Positions 1 to 5,650 are shown, counted from the stretch's first letter. The stretch is 6,194 bases of DNA from Candidatus Bathyarchaeota archaeon (GCA_023131555.1 JAGLZJ010000052.1:1-6194); one strand, 5' to 3'. The notes: generated from the letters alone by a model not told the origin. Translations and numbers: made by a program.

Positions 1-208
1 CATGGAGAAGTCAATACCCAATTGGAAGGACGAAATCTCAAAAGGAAGCTTCGGGAACGTCAAAGACTGGCTCGTAAGAAATGTGCACGAGCACGGAGAC
101 CTCTACGATCCAGCTGTCCTCGTAAAGAAAATCACCGGAGAAGAAATGAACTTCAACCCCTACCTTGAATACCTAGAGCACAAATTCTCATGGGTCTACG
201 GATATTAA
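1..208 (+). CDS. M32 (Taq-type) metallocarboxypeptidase, C-terminal end only
   Basis: The last 68 codons of a gene that enters from the left edge; the ATG at position 2 is probably internal. The family removes C-terminal residues from peptides using a metal ion held by an HEXXH helix, and that catalytic part lies outside the window. The visible piece matches the family's C-terminal helices as I know them: a W-K-D-E-I stretch, then 'VKDWLVRNVHEHGDLYDP', then a K-x-I-T-G-E step, and a final 'YLEYLEHKFSWVYGY', the usual F-x-x-Y-L-x-x-K-[FY]-x-x-[IL]-Y-G ending. It stops with TAA at 206-208. A hairpin follows within 25 bases, so it probably ends its transcript there. The assignment rests on pattern memory of the C-terminus alone, so an intact catalytic domain cannot be confirmed. 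Confidence 0.8.
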   Translation, partial: MEKSIPNWKDEISKGSFGNVKDWLVRNVHEHGDLYDPAVLVKKITGEEMNFNPYLEYLEHKFSWVYGY

Positions 209-228
209 ACCGATCAACCCACGACCCA

Positions 229-243
229 CACGCGTAGCGCGTG
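229..243 (+). terminator. GC-rich hairpin after the carboxypeptidase gene
   Basis: CACGCG / TAG loop / CGCGTG forms a perfect 6-bp stem, 20 bases after the carboxypeptidase stop, followed by CTTTCC. Position suggests a 3'-end structure or terminator. The T-tract is only three bases, so intrinsic termination is uncertain. Confidence 0.35.
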
Positions 244-344
244 CTTTCCAGTATTTCGAAATGTATGCCAAGGTTGAATTACCATTGCCCCTCAATGACG
301 CGCGCCAAACTTAAGTCGAACCATTGGACAATCAGCATATTCAA

Positions 345-356
345 GCACACGTGTGC
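345..356. repeat. 12-bp perfect palindrome, possible operator
   Basis: GCACACGTGTGC is a perfect 12-bp palindrome located just upstream (about 8-25 bases) of the TATA-like boxes that precede the SPFH gene. A dimeric regulator site is a reasonable guess from position and symmetry. No matching copy was seen elsewhere in the window. Confidence 0.35.
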
Positions 357-362
357 ATGATC

Positions 363-416
363 TTTTTAAGAGAATCCTATTTATGCGATTGCAGACCACT
401 GTGCAAAGAAGGTGAT
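363..416 (+). promoter_or_regulatory. Promoter and ribosome site of the SPFH gene
   Basis: Two AT-rich boxes are visible, TTTTTAAG (about 363-370) and TATTTATG (379-386). The second would place the transcription start near 408. A strong ribosome site GGTGAT (411-416) lies 9-10 bases ahead of the ATG at 426. This motif fixes the start of the broken SPFH gene, and nearly the same AGAAGGTGATA context recurs at the SEC-C gene. Confidence 0.5.
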
Positions 417-425
417 AGATAAAGC

Positions 426-1362
426 ATGAGTTCACAAGACGTTTCAACCGACCCATCTACAGGAAATAAGAAGCACAGTGGTTCACCGACTCCATTTGCC
501 TTTTCTTAGTCTCTGCCGTCTTAGCAGCCATTGTTTTTCCAAACCTTTTGTCAATCGCTTTTATCCTTGTTGCCTTAGTTTCCCTAGGATTCCTACCTAG
601 CTGCATGGCTATTAACAAAGAGTGGGAAGAGGCTATAGTCCTACGCCTTGGAAAGTTCCAACGGTTGGTAGGTCCCGGTTTCTTCTTTAAATGGCCTCTC
701 GCGGAAAGCTTTCTGAAGCAAGACAAGCGCATAATCACACTGGACATCGCGAGACAGGAAGTGATGACAAAGGACAACATCAGCGTGAACGTGGATGCAG
801 TTGTATTCATAAAATCGTGAACACCAAAGACAGTCTGGTAAACATCAGAAGCGTAGAGATGAGCGTTATGAAGTATGCGAGACAACCCTGCGAGACGTAG
901 TTGGTGATGTCGAACTAGATGAGTTGCTAGCGAGACGAGATCGCTACTCGGATCGTGACAATAGTAGATAACGAGACTAAAGATTGGGGCGTGGACATCA
1001 CTTCTGTAAATCTACAGAATGTGGAGCTGCCTGACGACATGAAACGAGTAATCGCGCGGCAAGCTGAGGCCGAACGCGAGAAGAGGACCATGATAATCAA
1101 GAGCCAAGGCGAGTTGACGGCTGCTGTCAACCTAGAGGAAGCGGTACAGCAGATGAGCAATCGCGCCCTATATCTGCGTACTCTGTCAAGCCTAGAGGAC
1201 ATCAGCTACGATCAGAGCAACACAATAGTCTTCGCGATACCCATGGACATGGTTAAAGGCGAAATCATAGGCTTATCGGCTTTCGCAGAGGCTGACAGGG
1301 CTACGAAGGACACACGAGCCCTCAGGTCCTCTGATAGTTCCACGAAAAAGACGCGACGCTGA
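426..1362 (+). pseudogene. SPFH/band-7 (stomatin/prohibitin-like) membrane protein, broken by about four indels
   Basis: Members of this family anchor in the membrane by an N-terminal hydrophobic segment, oligomerise through the SPFH domain and a coiled coil, and organise membrane microdomains or associated proteases. Joining three reading frames gives about 314 residues. A hydrophobic region spans roughly residues 25-58. The SPFH core follows, with 'EEAIVLRLGKFQRLVGPGFF', 'DNISVNVDAVVFIK', 'ETTLRDVVGDVELDELL' and 'WGVDITSVNLQNVELPDDMK'. A charged coiled coil 'ARQAEAEREKR' and the 'NTIVFAIPMDM' tail complete it. Frame breaks fall near 501-505 (one T missing from a T run), 811-816 (one A missing from an A run), 877-881 (one base missing) and 930-942 (apparently one CGAGA unit lost from a tandem repeat). 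No nonsense substitution is needed to explain the breaks. Each segment remains well conserved, so the damage is recent or is sequencing error. A partner NfeD gene, common beside SPFH genes, is absent. The family is confident; whether it is truly dead is less so. Confidence 0.85.
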
Positions 1363-1592
1363 TGCTTCGCTACACAGTCTGAGCATTCATTCTCTGTCTC
1401 CAGATTTGAGATTCCACCGAAGCAGTAACAGACATTGCGCGAGCGACCGATTACAAGTCGACACAGTCTAACTTCTGACTCTTCTGTTCTCACTTAACAC
1501 GCATAGACTCGCATATGGATAGCATTACGCGCAATCACTCTTTCAGCTTCCAAAAATATAGAATGCTCCTCGTAGTTTAAAGGTGCACAGAT

Positions 1593-1612
1593 ACGCTAGA
1601 AAATTGTAGCGT
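1593..1612 (+). repeat. Inverted repeat forming a 6-bp hairpin
   Basis: ACGCTA (1593-1598) and TAGCGT (1607-1612) are perfectly complementary across an 8-base loop and are followed by TTTCAATTT. It could act as a 3'-end structure for either converging transcript. It lies 230 bases beyond the SPFH stop, so an assignment to that gene is weak. Confidence 0.3.
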
Positions 1613-1618
1613 TTCAAT

Positions 1619-1735
1619 TTAGCACAGAGGTCGGTAGTGTTTAGGAAGAATGATTCTGGTTGTGTGAAAGTCCACTAGCCATGCTCTTGCACGCCATTTC
1701 TTAACAGCTTTGCTTCTACGTCTAAGAAAGCACAT
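1619..1735 (-). CDS. Doubtful small basic protein, 38 residues
   Basis: An ATG frame of 38 codons ends with TAA at 1619-1621. GGAG (minus strand, 1743-1740) sits four bases before the ATG, and TTTTATAG (1769-1762) is a good archaeal TATA-like box. That box would put the transcription start almost on the ATG, so the ribosome site might not be transcribed. The product is strongly basic ('RRRSKAVKKWRARAW' near the N-terminus) with no motif I recognise. A chance frame is quite possible. It lies beyond the 3' end of etfA on the same strand. Confidence 0.2.
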   Translation of the reverse strand: MCFLRRRSKAVKKWRARAWLVDFHTTRIILPKHYRPLC

Positions 1736-1926
1736 TTCACTCCAGAGAAAACTTCACAAGTCTATAAAACGCTCCTCTGATAACCGACACGTATCACCAT
1801 CCAGCATAGTTTCTTGATAAGAATGATTCACATAGCTGTTGCTAAGCTCAGGAAACACCTTGCTTTTGATTGTCTTGATTCAGCGACGCATTAGGAGACC
1901 TAAAACTTAACAGTTTCTTCTACAAC

Positions 1927-2901
1927 TCAGTTCAGAGTCTTCTTCAGTTCCTGCACGATTGCTGGCAGAATCTCGTAGAGATCGCCTACAAGAATGTAGT
2001 CTGCTACTTCGAAAATTGCTGCCTCTGGATCTTTGTTGATGGCTACGACGACCTGAGAGTCACGCATTCCTGCAACATGTTGGATCATGCCGCTAATGCC
2101 ACAGCCAATGTACAAAGCAGGCTTAATTTTCTTACCTGACAGACCAACCCAGCTTGAAAACCATTTTCTATCTTCAGCCAGTGGTCTTGTGTTGCCTATT
2201 TGACCTTGAAGTGTTCGAGCAAGCTCTTTAAAGAATGAGAAGTCTTCTTTCTTCTCAACGCCTCTTCCTCCGCATATCACAATCTTGGCGTCCTCGATTT
2301 TCACGTCTGTTGCTTCCATTTTTTCAATCTTCATTATTTTTACCTTCGGCTCTTCCAAACTCATTGAAATCTTTTCAGCGTTACCAGTTCTTTCATGAGG
2401 TTCCAGCTTCTCAAAGGTTCTTGAAGGTATGGTGGCGATTTGAGGAGTCTTCAAATATGAAGCTGTAACAATTGCGTTGCCACTGAACACAATTCTCTTA
2501 GTTGTCAACCAACCTTCTTCGTCTACGAACAATTGAGAACAGTCAGGTGTACATCCTGTCTGCAGTCTTGTAGCAAGCCTAGAAGCTAAGTCCTTTCCAT
2601 TCTTGGTGGCGCCGATTAGAATTATCTGCGGATTTTTTTCTTTGGCAAGTTTTGTCAGGGCAGCAAGGCAGGTTTCAATATGGAATGCTCTTAAGTTTGG
2701 GTTATCAACAATCAGAACTCTGTCAGCTCCGTGCTTGATGAGTTCATTCGCTTTTTCTTTCATATCTCCTCCAAGGAGCACTGCTGAAAGTTCGGTATCT
2801 AATTTGGCTGCCAGAGGAGATCCGCAGGCTAAGAGCTCTTTGAGTAGCTCCATGTTCTCTGAGAACGCCCAAACTCCCTTCTTTTCACCCATATAGTTCA
2901 C
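1927..2901 (-). CDS. etfA: Electron transfer flavoprotein, alpha subunit
   Basis: This is the large subunit of the soluble ETF heterodimer, which carries FAD in its C-terminal domain and passes electrons between dehydrogenases and a quinone or ferredoxin-linked partner. The protein has 324 residues, a normal length without an N-terminal ferredoxin extension. The N-terminal domain starts at 'GVWAFSE' (9-15). The FAD domain begins near 'IVICGGRGV' (207-215). It continues with 'GNTRPLAED' (236-244, Arg239) and 'VGLSGKKIKPALYIGCGISG' (252-271). The family signature runs about L263 to N289, including Q274-H275 and A287-I-N289. The only departure I see is Gly266 where Ala or Thr is usual. The tail has D301-Y-I-L-V-G-D-L. 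The start is GTG at 2901, overlapping the etfB stop by four bases (GTGA), which implies translational coupling. An ATG three codons later is the alternative start. No ETF dehydrogenase or ETF-quinone reductase gene is in view. Confidence 0.95.
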   Translation of the reverse strand: MNYMGEKKGVWAFSENMELLKELLACGSPLAAKLDTELSAVLLGGDMKEKANELIKHGADRVLIVDNPNLRAFHIETCLAALTKLAKEKNPQIILIGATKNGKDLASRLATRLQTGCTPDCSQLFVDEEGWLTTKRIVFSGNAIVTASYLKTPQIATIPSRTFEKLEPHERTGNAEKISMSLEEPKVKIMKIEKMEATDVKIEDAKIVICGGRGVEKKEDFSFFKELARTLQGQIGNTRPLAEDRKWFSSWVGLSGKKIKPALYIGCGISGMIQHVAGMRDSQVVVAINKDPEAAIFEVADYILVGDLYEILPAIVQELKKTLN

Positions 2902-3692
2902 TTCCCGACAACGCCCTCTTTAACCAATTCCTTTACCAGTTTCTCAGCAATTTCAGCAGCTGTTTCCCCTTCAATACGAATCTTCTTCCTGCCCACTTGC
3001 GGAACCGTAACATCCCGTATTCTTACTCCAGAACCGCTTTCTCCGACCTCCTCAGCTGAGACCTCAATATCTGCCAGCTTCCAAGTCAATATCTCTTTCT
3101 TGGAGGCTTTCATAATGGCCATTAAGGACGGAATTCTGGGCTCGTTAATCTCCTTCGTTACCGTAACCAATGCAGGAAGATTCGCTTCAACTGTTTCATA
3201 TTGATCTTCAAGAACCCTCTCTACCTGCACTGTTTTCTGAGTAATATTGATCTTCCTAGCATAGGTGATAACTGGTATCTTCAGTAGCTCTCCTAATCGT
3301 GGACCAACCTGAGCTGAAAACCCATCTATAGACGCTTCTCCACAAAGAATAAGATCGAACTCTCCAATCTTACCTACTGCTTTTGCTAATACGCTTGAGG
3401 TTACCCAAGTATCTGAGCCCTTCAATGCTTCATCTAGCACCACAAATCCTTTATCAGCACCCATGGCCAAAGCCTCTCGTATTGAGGCTTTGACTTCCTC
3501 AAAGTTGACAGTGACTGTAGCCAGTTCCCATCCGTTTTTCTCCTTAATTCGTATTGCTTCCTCCAGAGCATTCTTGTCAAAATCACTTATCTTGCGTGAA
3601 ACGCCAGCAGTGACCAACCGTCCTGTTGAAGGATCTGCTTTCAATTGGCTTACATCTACGGATTGCTTAAGGCACACGATAATCCTTGGCAA
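2898..3692 (-). CDS. etfB: Electron transfer flavoprotein, beta subunit
   Basis: This is the small ETF subunit, which binds AMP in simple ETFs or a second FAD in bifurcating ETFs, and docks the partner dehydrogenase. The protein has 264 residues, normal for the family. It opens with 'PRIIVCLKQSVD' (2-13). The nucleotide loop is 'CGEASIDGFSAQVGP' (117-131). The DG-x-S-AQVGP form is the one I associate with FixA and bifurcating ETFs rather than the DD-x-x-QTG form of mitochondrial ETF. The EtfB signature is complete from V157 to T177 (V-x-R-x-x-E-D-Q ... P173-A-L-V-T). The start is TTG (3690-3692): an in-frame TAG lies nine codons upstream, with no other start codon between, and GGGAG (3705-3701) sits eight bases before it. 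It is the first gene of the operon and overlaps etfA by four bases. No lesion is seen. Bifurcating activity is inference. Confidence 0.95.
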   Translation of the reverse strand: MPRIIVCLKQSVDVSQLKADPSTGRLVTAGVSRKISDFDKNALEEAIRIKEKNGWELATVTVNFEEVKASIREALAMGADKGFVVLDEALKGSDTWVTSSVLAKAVGKIGEFDLILCGEASIDGFSAQVGPRLGELLKIPVITYARKINITQKTVQVERVLEDQYETVEANLPALVTVTKEINEPRIPSLMAIMKASKKEILTWKLADIEVSAEEVGESGSGVRIRDVTVPQVGRKKIRIEGETAAEIAEKLVKELVKEGVVGK

Positions 3693-3700
3693 GTTCTTTG

Positions 3701-3740
3701 CTCCCGGAGAATCTACCTATCAAGAGAAACGAAAATTAAG
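3701..3740 (-). promoter_or_regulatory. Probable promoter and ribosome site of the etfBA operon
   Basis: On the minus strand, CTTAATTT (3740-3733) is preceded by CCAAAAC and is a weak TATA-like box. It would give a start near 3710 and a leader of about 18 bases. CCGGGAG (3707-3701) is the ribosome site and supports the TTG start. The box departs from the consensus, so the promoter part is uncertain. Confidence 0.35.
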
Positions 3741-3922
3741 GTTTTGGGCGCATGCACCAACTTGCTGCTTCTTACATACCTTGAATAGGATAACTCATGC
3801 ATATGTATCAAATCAAGGTGAAATGCGTACGCGCAATGTCCACACACAAGAGTATTCATTAAAACAAATACCTGTATCGGGATAAATAACAAATGCTTCT
3901 GAAAATTAGTCTACGACGATGG

Positions 3923-3969
3923 CTTTATCATCCTATGTAACCAATTCGAGTAGTGATTACAGGTAAGGA
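3923..3969 (+). promoter_or_regulatory. Probable promoter and ribosome site of the ParB-like gene
   Basis: CTTTATCA (3923-3930) is correctly spaced to start transcription near 3953. AGGTAAGGA (3961-3969) provides a ribosome site just before the GTG at 3973. An in-frame TAA at 3964-3966 rules out any earlier start. A second AT-rich box, GATAAATA (3881-3888), lies further upstream. The roughly 280-base divergent gap to etfB therefore holds two back-to-back promoters and no gene that I can see. Confidence 0.35.
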
Positions 3970-3972
3970 CTC

Positions 3973-4401
3973 GTGAAAAGAAATAACCGACAGCTGAAGT
4001 TGGATCTGATTCTGAAACCTGAGAAATACCAGGAATGGATCGATGTCAAAGACATCGTAGCAGACAAGAAAGTTTACGGAAAGGGAGTCAAGGACTACAT
4101 CAAAGCGATGAAATCAGGTATTGACCTGAGACCAATCATTGTTATCAAACATCCGGAAAGAGAACTGTATGCTGTCCTTGATGGTCATCACCGATATTGG
4201 GCTCAAAAGGAGGTGGGCATTCTAAGAATTAAGTGTGCAGTTATCCATGATCTTGTCGGCCCATTGTTTTTCCTTACAAAAGAGGGCTATCTACAACCTA
4301 CGCCTCTCTTCACAAAACACGTCCGAGTTCCCTTCTTAAAACTCAAAGTTTTCTTGGAGAAGTTCCTCAGAGACCCGGATCAGTCAGTCAAGACAGTTTA
4401 A
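3973..4401 (+). CDS. Stand-alone ParB/sulfiredoxin-fold domain protein
   Basis: The protein has 142 residues and begins at GTG. The ParB N-terminal-like fold covers about residues 22-95: 'WIDVKDIV' (22-29), 'VKDYIKAMKSG' (39-49), 'RPIIVIKHP' (53-61), 'YAVLDGHHRYWAQKE' (66-80), and a closing strand 'IKCAVI' (86-91). The D70-G-H-H-R74 box corresponds to the nucleotide-binding box of ParB and to the active-site turn of sulfiredoxin; the catalytic Cys of sulfiredoxin is replaced by His here. In this superfamily, members bind CTP (ParB), reduce peroxiredoxin (Srx), or phosphorylate small molecules, such as the archaeal serine kinase SerK. There is no DNA-binding helix-turn-helix and no ParA neighbour, so a partition role is unlikely. 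The last 45 residues are basic and hydrophobic and have no motif I know. The fold assignment is good; function is unknown. Confidence 0.8.
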   Translation: MKRNNRQLKLDLILKPEKYQEWIDVKDIVADKKVYGKGVKDYIKAMKSGIDLRPIIVIKHPERELYAVLDGHHRYWAQKEVGILRIKCAVIHDLVGPLFFLTKEGYLQPTPLFTKHVRVPFLKLKVFLEKFLRDPDQSVKTV

Positions 4402-4446
4402 AGAGCTAAACATCATCCAACTGTCGCTGAACAATCCGTTTCAGAA

Positions 4447-4462
4447 TCGTGCTGATGCACGA
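4447..4462 (+). repeat. Hairpin 45 bases after the ParB-like gene
   Basis: TCGTGC / TGAT / GCACGA is a perfect 6-bp stem with a 4-base loop. Its position fits a transcript 3'-end structure. No T-tract follows, so calling it a terminator would be speculative. Confidence 0.35.
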
Positions 4463-4531
4463 GTAGATGTAGGCGCTTGGGGTACCATTCTACATTTCAC
4501 AAACACGTAAATCGAAGTATAGCTAGCTAAA

Positions 4532-4581
4532 TTCGTAGAGTGCTAATGTAAGACGCACACTTGCTACGAAGGGACTCTTTT
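4532..4581 (+). terminator. Long hairpin with short T-tract between the ParB-like and Nudix genes
   Basis: TTCGTAG-AGTG (4532-4542) pairs with CACT-tg-CTACGAA (4558-4570): 7 + 4 base pairs with a two-base bulge, then GGGACTCTTTT. It ends only five bases before the Nudix TATA-like box. It could terminate the upstream transcript or insulate the Nudix promoter. A ten-base palindrome, TAGCTAGCTA (4520-4529), lies just upstream. Confidence 0.35.
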
Positions 4582-4585
4582 CAGC

Positions 4586-4619
4586 TTTATTAACTCCTTC
4601 TGCAAGAAAGGTTCTGGAG
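4586..4619 (+). promoter_or_regulatory. Nudix gene promoter and ribosome site
   Basis: TTTATTAA (4586-4593) is a good archaeal TATA-like box and predicts a transcription start near 4616, giving a very short leader. GGAG (4616-4619) lies five bases ahead of the ATG at 4625. AAAGG (4607-4611) would instead serve the GTG at 4619. Confidence 0.4.
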
Positions 4620-4624
4620 TGCGT

Positions 4625-5041
4625 ATGCCTCGAGAGAAGTCCTGTGGGGCTGTTGTGTTCAGGAAAGATCCGGATGGCCTACCGCAATATTTACTGCTGA
4701 ATTATGGAGGTCACTGGGACTTCGTGAAAGGGCAAGTTGAACCACATGAAAGCGAAAAAGAAACAGCGTTGAGGGAACTCTCCGAGGAGACAGGAATCTC
4801 TCACTTTCAGCTAATTCAAGGCTTCAAGAAGACGATCAGCTACTACTACCGACGAGGAGATCGAACCGTATACAAAGAGGTCGTCTACTTCCTCGTTCAA
4901 GCCCAAGAAAGCAGCGTGAAACTCTCCTATGAACACGTTGGCTATGCTTGGTTGGGATACGAACGTGCCATGAAGAAACTCACTTTCAAGAACGCCCAGA
5001 ATGTCTTGAATAAAGCCCACAGTTTCCTGAAGCGACCATAG
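4625..5041 (+). CDS. Nudix hydrolase, Ap4A-hydrolase-like
   Basis: This enzyme class cleaves a nucleoside diphosphate linked to another group, using a divalent metal held by the Nudix box. The box is complete: G-x5-E-x7-R-E-L-S-E-E-T-G-I, residues 36-58 counted from the ATG (38-60 from the GTG). It follows 'GHWDFVKGQVEP'. The N-terminal 'EKSCGAVVF' and the 'YLLLNYGGHWDF' strand resemble diadenosine tetraphosphate hydrolases (archaeal and bis(5'-nucleosyl)-tetraphosphatase type). The usual F-P-K-G is F-V-K-G here. Later parts fit too, with 'KTISYYYRRGDRTVYKEVVY' and 'AWLGYERAMKKLTF'. The length of 138-140 residues is normal. I prefer ATG 4625 because of the GGAG at good spacing; GTG 4619 adds only Met-Arg. 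It appears to be its own transcription unit. Substrate is inferred from overall resemblance only. Confidence 0.9.
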   Translation: MPREKSCGAVVFRKDPDGLPQYLLLNYGGHWDFVKGQVEPHESEKETALRELSEETGISHFQLIQGFKKTISYYYRRGDRTVYKEVVYFLVQAQESSVKLSYEHVGYAWLGYERAMKKLTFKNAQNVLNKAHSFLKRP

Positions 5042-5085
5042 TTATAGAGCGCGACTTGCGCCACTAGTTTGTATTACGAGTCCGC

Positions 5086-5118
5086 TTTCGAAGAGACTTC
5101 GAGGAGACTTCGGTGAAG
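5086..5118. repeat. Direct repeat and alternative hairpins between converging genes
   Basis: TCGAAG / AGA / CTTCGA (5088-5102) is a 6-bp hairpin, extended by two T-G pairs on the + strand. GAGACTTCG occurs twice, at 5093-5101 and 5104-5112. The second copy can pair CTTC with GAAG (5108-5118), so two adjacent hairpins are possible. The element lies between the Nudix stop (5041) and the stop of the minus-strand frame (5151), where a two-way terminator would be expected. A T5 run on the + strand is at 5148-5152. Confidence 0.4.
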
Positions 5119-5150
5119 ATTACTGTGAAACTTCAGAAACCGGGTCATTT

Positions 5151-5534
5151 TTATGTCAAAAAACAAATCGAAACGGTCTGCATAGGCGTAATTAGGATGC
5201 CTTGAGACTCTGACATGTATGCTTCGTCTATCTTCGAGGTAATTACTCCCTCGTTCGTCTCACAGAATATGTCTCTGTAATGGAGAACAGCAGGGATGGT
5301 TTCAATTAAGTCTGCAAAACTGCATGGATATCTGGAATGTCCTGTTGCATGACCGAATGAGTGCTTAAAAACTTCGTTCCGCTTCGCTATTTTAGCGATA
5401 ATTCAATGGTTCTGGATCTGCCAGATGATCTTCACGTAATCTTGAATAAGCTGCTGCCTACGCTGTCCTCCTTCCAAGGCATCGATACGTTTCCGTAAAT
5501 GAAACGCACGTCGCATCAGCATTTGTGTGTCCAA
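5151..5534 (-). pseudogene. Unrecognised protein gene split by an in-frame TGA
   Basis: On the minus strand a frame opens at TTG 5534 with the best ribosome site in the window, AAAGGAGGG (5548-5540), six bases upstream by its GGAGG core. It runs 43 codons to TGA (5403-5405). It then stays open in the same frame for 83 more codons to TAA (5151-5153). The first part reads 'MLMRRAFHLRKRIDALEGGQ' from codon 5 and looks like a basic amphipathic helix. The second contains 'HSFGHATGHSRYPCSFADLI' and 'HYRDIFCETNEGVITSKIDE', which look like a folded, His/Cys-bearing protein. First codon positions of the second part are purine-rich (about 63%), as in real genes. I do not know the family. Options are a nonsense-mutated gene, a sequencing error at one base, or a true 43-residue protein followed by a terminator: TCGCTA/AAA/TAGCGA lies five bases after the TGA, with T5 beyond it. 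Selenocysteine use is unlikely. Confidence 0.5.
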
Positions 5535-5539
5535 AAAAA

Positions 5540-5590
5540 CCCTCCTTTAGTAGCGAATTCGAAACTCATGGACTGCCCTCTTAATAAGAG
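5540..5590 (-). promoter_or_regulatory. Promoter and strong ribosome site of the TGA-split gene
   Basis: CTTATTAA (minus strand, about 5589-5582) lies inside a 13-base inverted repeat, CTCTTA-A-TAAGAG (5578-5590), and would start transcription near 5558. AAAGGAGGG (5548-5540) then lies in a leader of about 24 bases. The symmetric TATA region could also be a regulator site. Confidence 0.5.
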
Positions 5591-5650
5591 TTACGTAGTG
5601 AGTCTTCAGATTAACATAAGTATCAATTTTACCTTGGCATTTTCGATAGA

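Larger units (their letters stand above)
1363..1926. other. Gene-poor stretch between the SPFH and etf genes
   Basis: No convincing gene was found on either strand here. Frames are short and lack family motifs, and no tRNA T-loop or C/D-box pair was seen. The stretch holds a hairpin (1593-1612), a doubtful 38-codon minus-strand frame (1619-1735), and the 3' flanks of the two converging units (SPFH from the left, etf operon from the right). Confidence 0.6.

Noticed and set aside
457..885. Long minus-strand frame opposite the SPFH gene
   Set aside because: It lies antisense to clear SPFH motifs, has no ribosome site or recognisable family, and looks like a mirror of the real coding strand.
811..942. 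Programmed frameshifting in the SPFH gene
   Set aside because: Four separate shifts in one gene, without a consistent slippery site and stimulatory structure, are not plausible as regulated recoding.
927..1493. Two minus-strand frames opposite the end of the SPFH gene
   Set aside because: They are antisense to the conserved coiled coil and tail of the SPFH protein and have low-complexity Ser/Arg-rich content typical of shadow frames.
1363..1926. tRNA or C/D-box RNA gene in the empty stretch
   Set aside because: No T-loop (GTTCRA) with matching acceptor arms and no spaced RTGATGA/CTGA pair was found by eye.
3463..3885. 140-codon + strand frame crossing the etfB start region
   Set aside because: Its first half is antisense to conserved etfB codons and the rest runs through the divergent promoter region. 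No family is recognised.
3973..4401. Chromosome partition protein ParB
   Set aside because: Only the N-terminal-type fold is present; the DNA-binding helix-turn-helix, dimer domain and a ParA neighbour are missing.
5403..5405. Selenocysteine insertion at the TGA, because a hairpin follows it directly
   Set aside because: Archaeal selenocysteine elements normally lie in untranslated regions, the flanking residues show no known selenoprotein motif, and a nonsense change or a normal stop explains it more simply.
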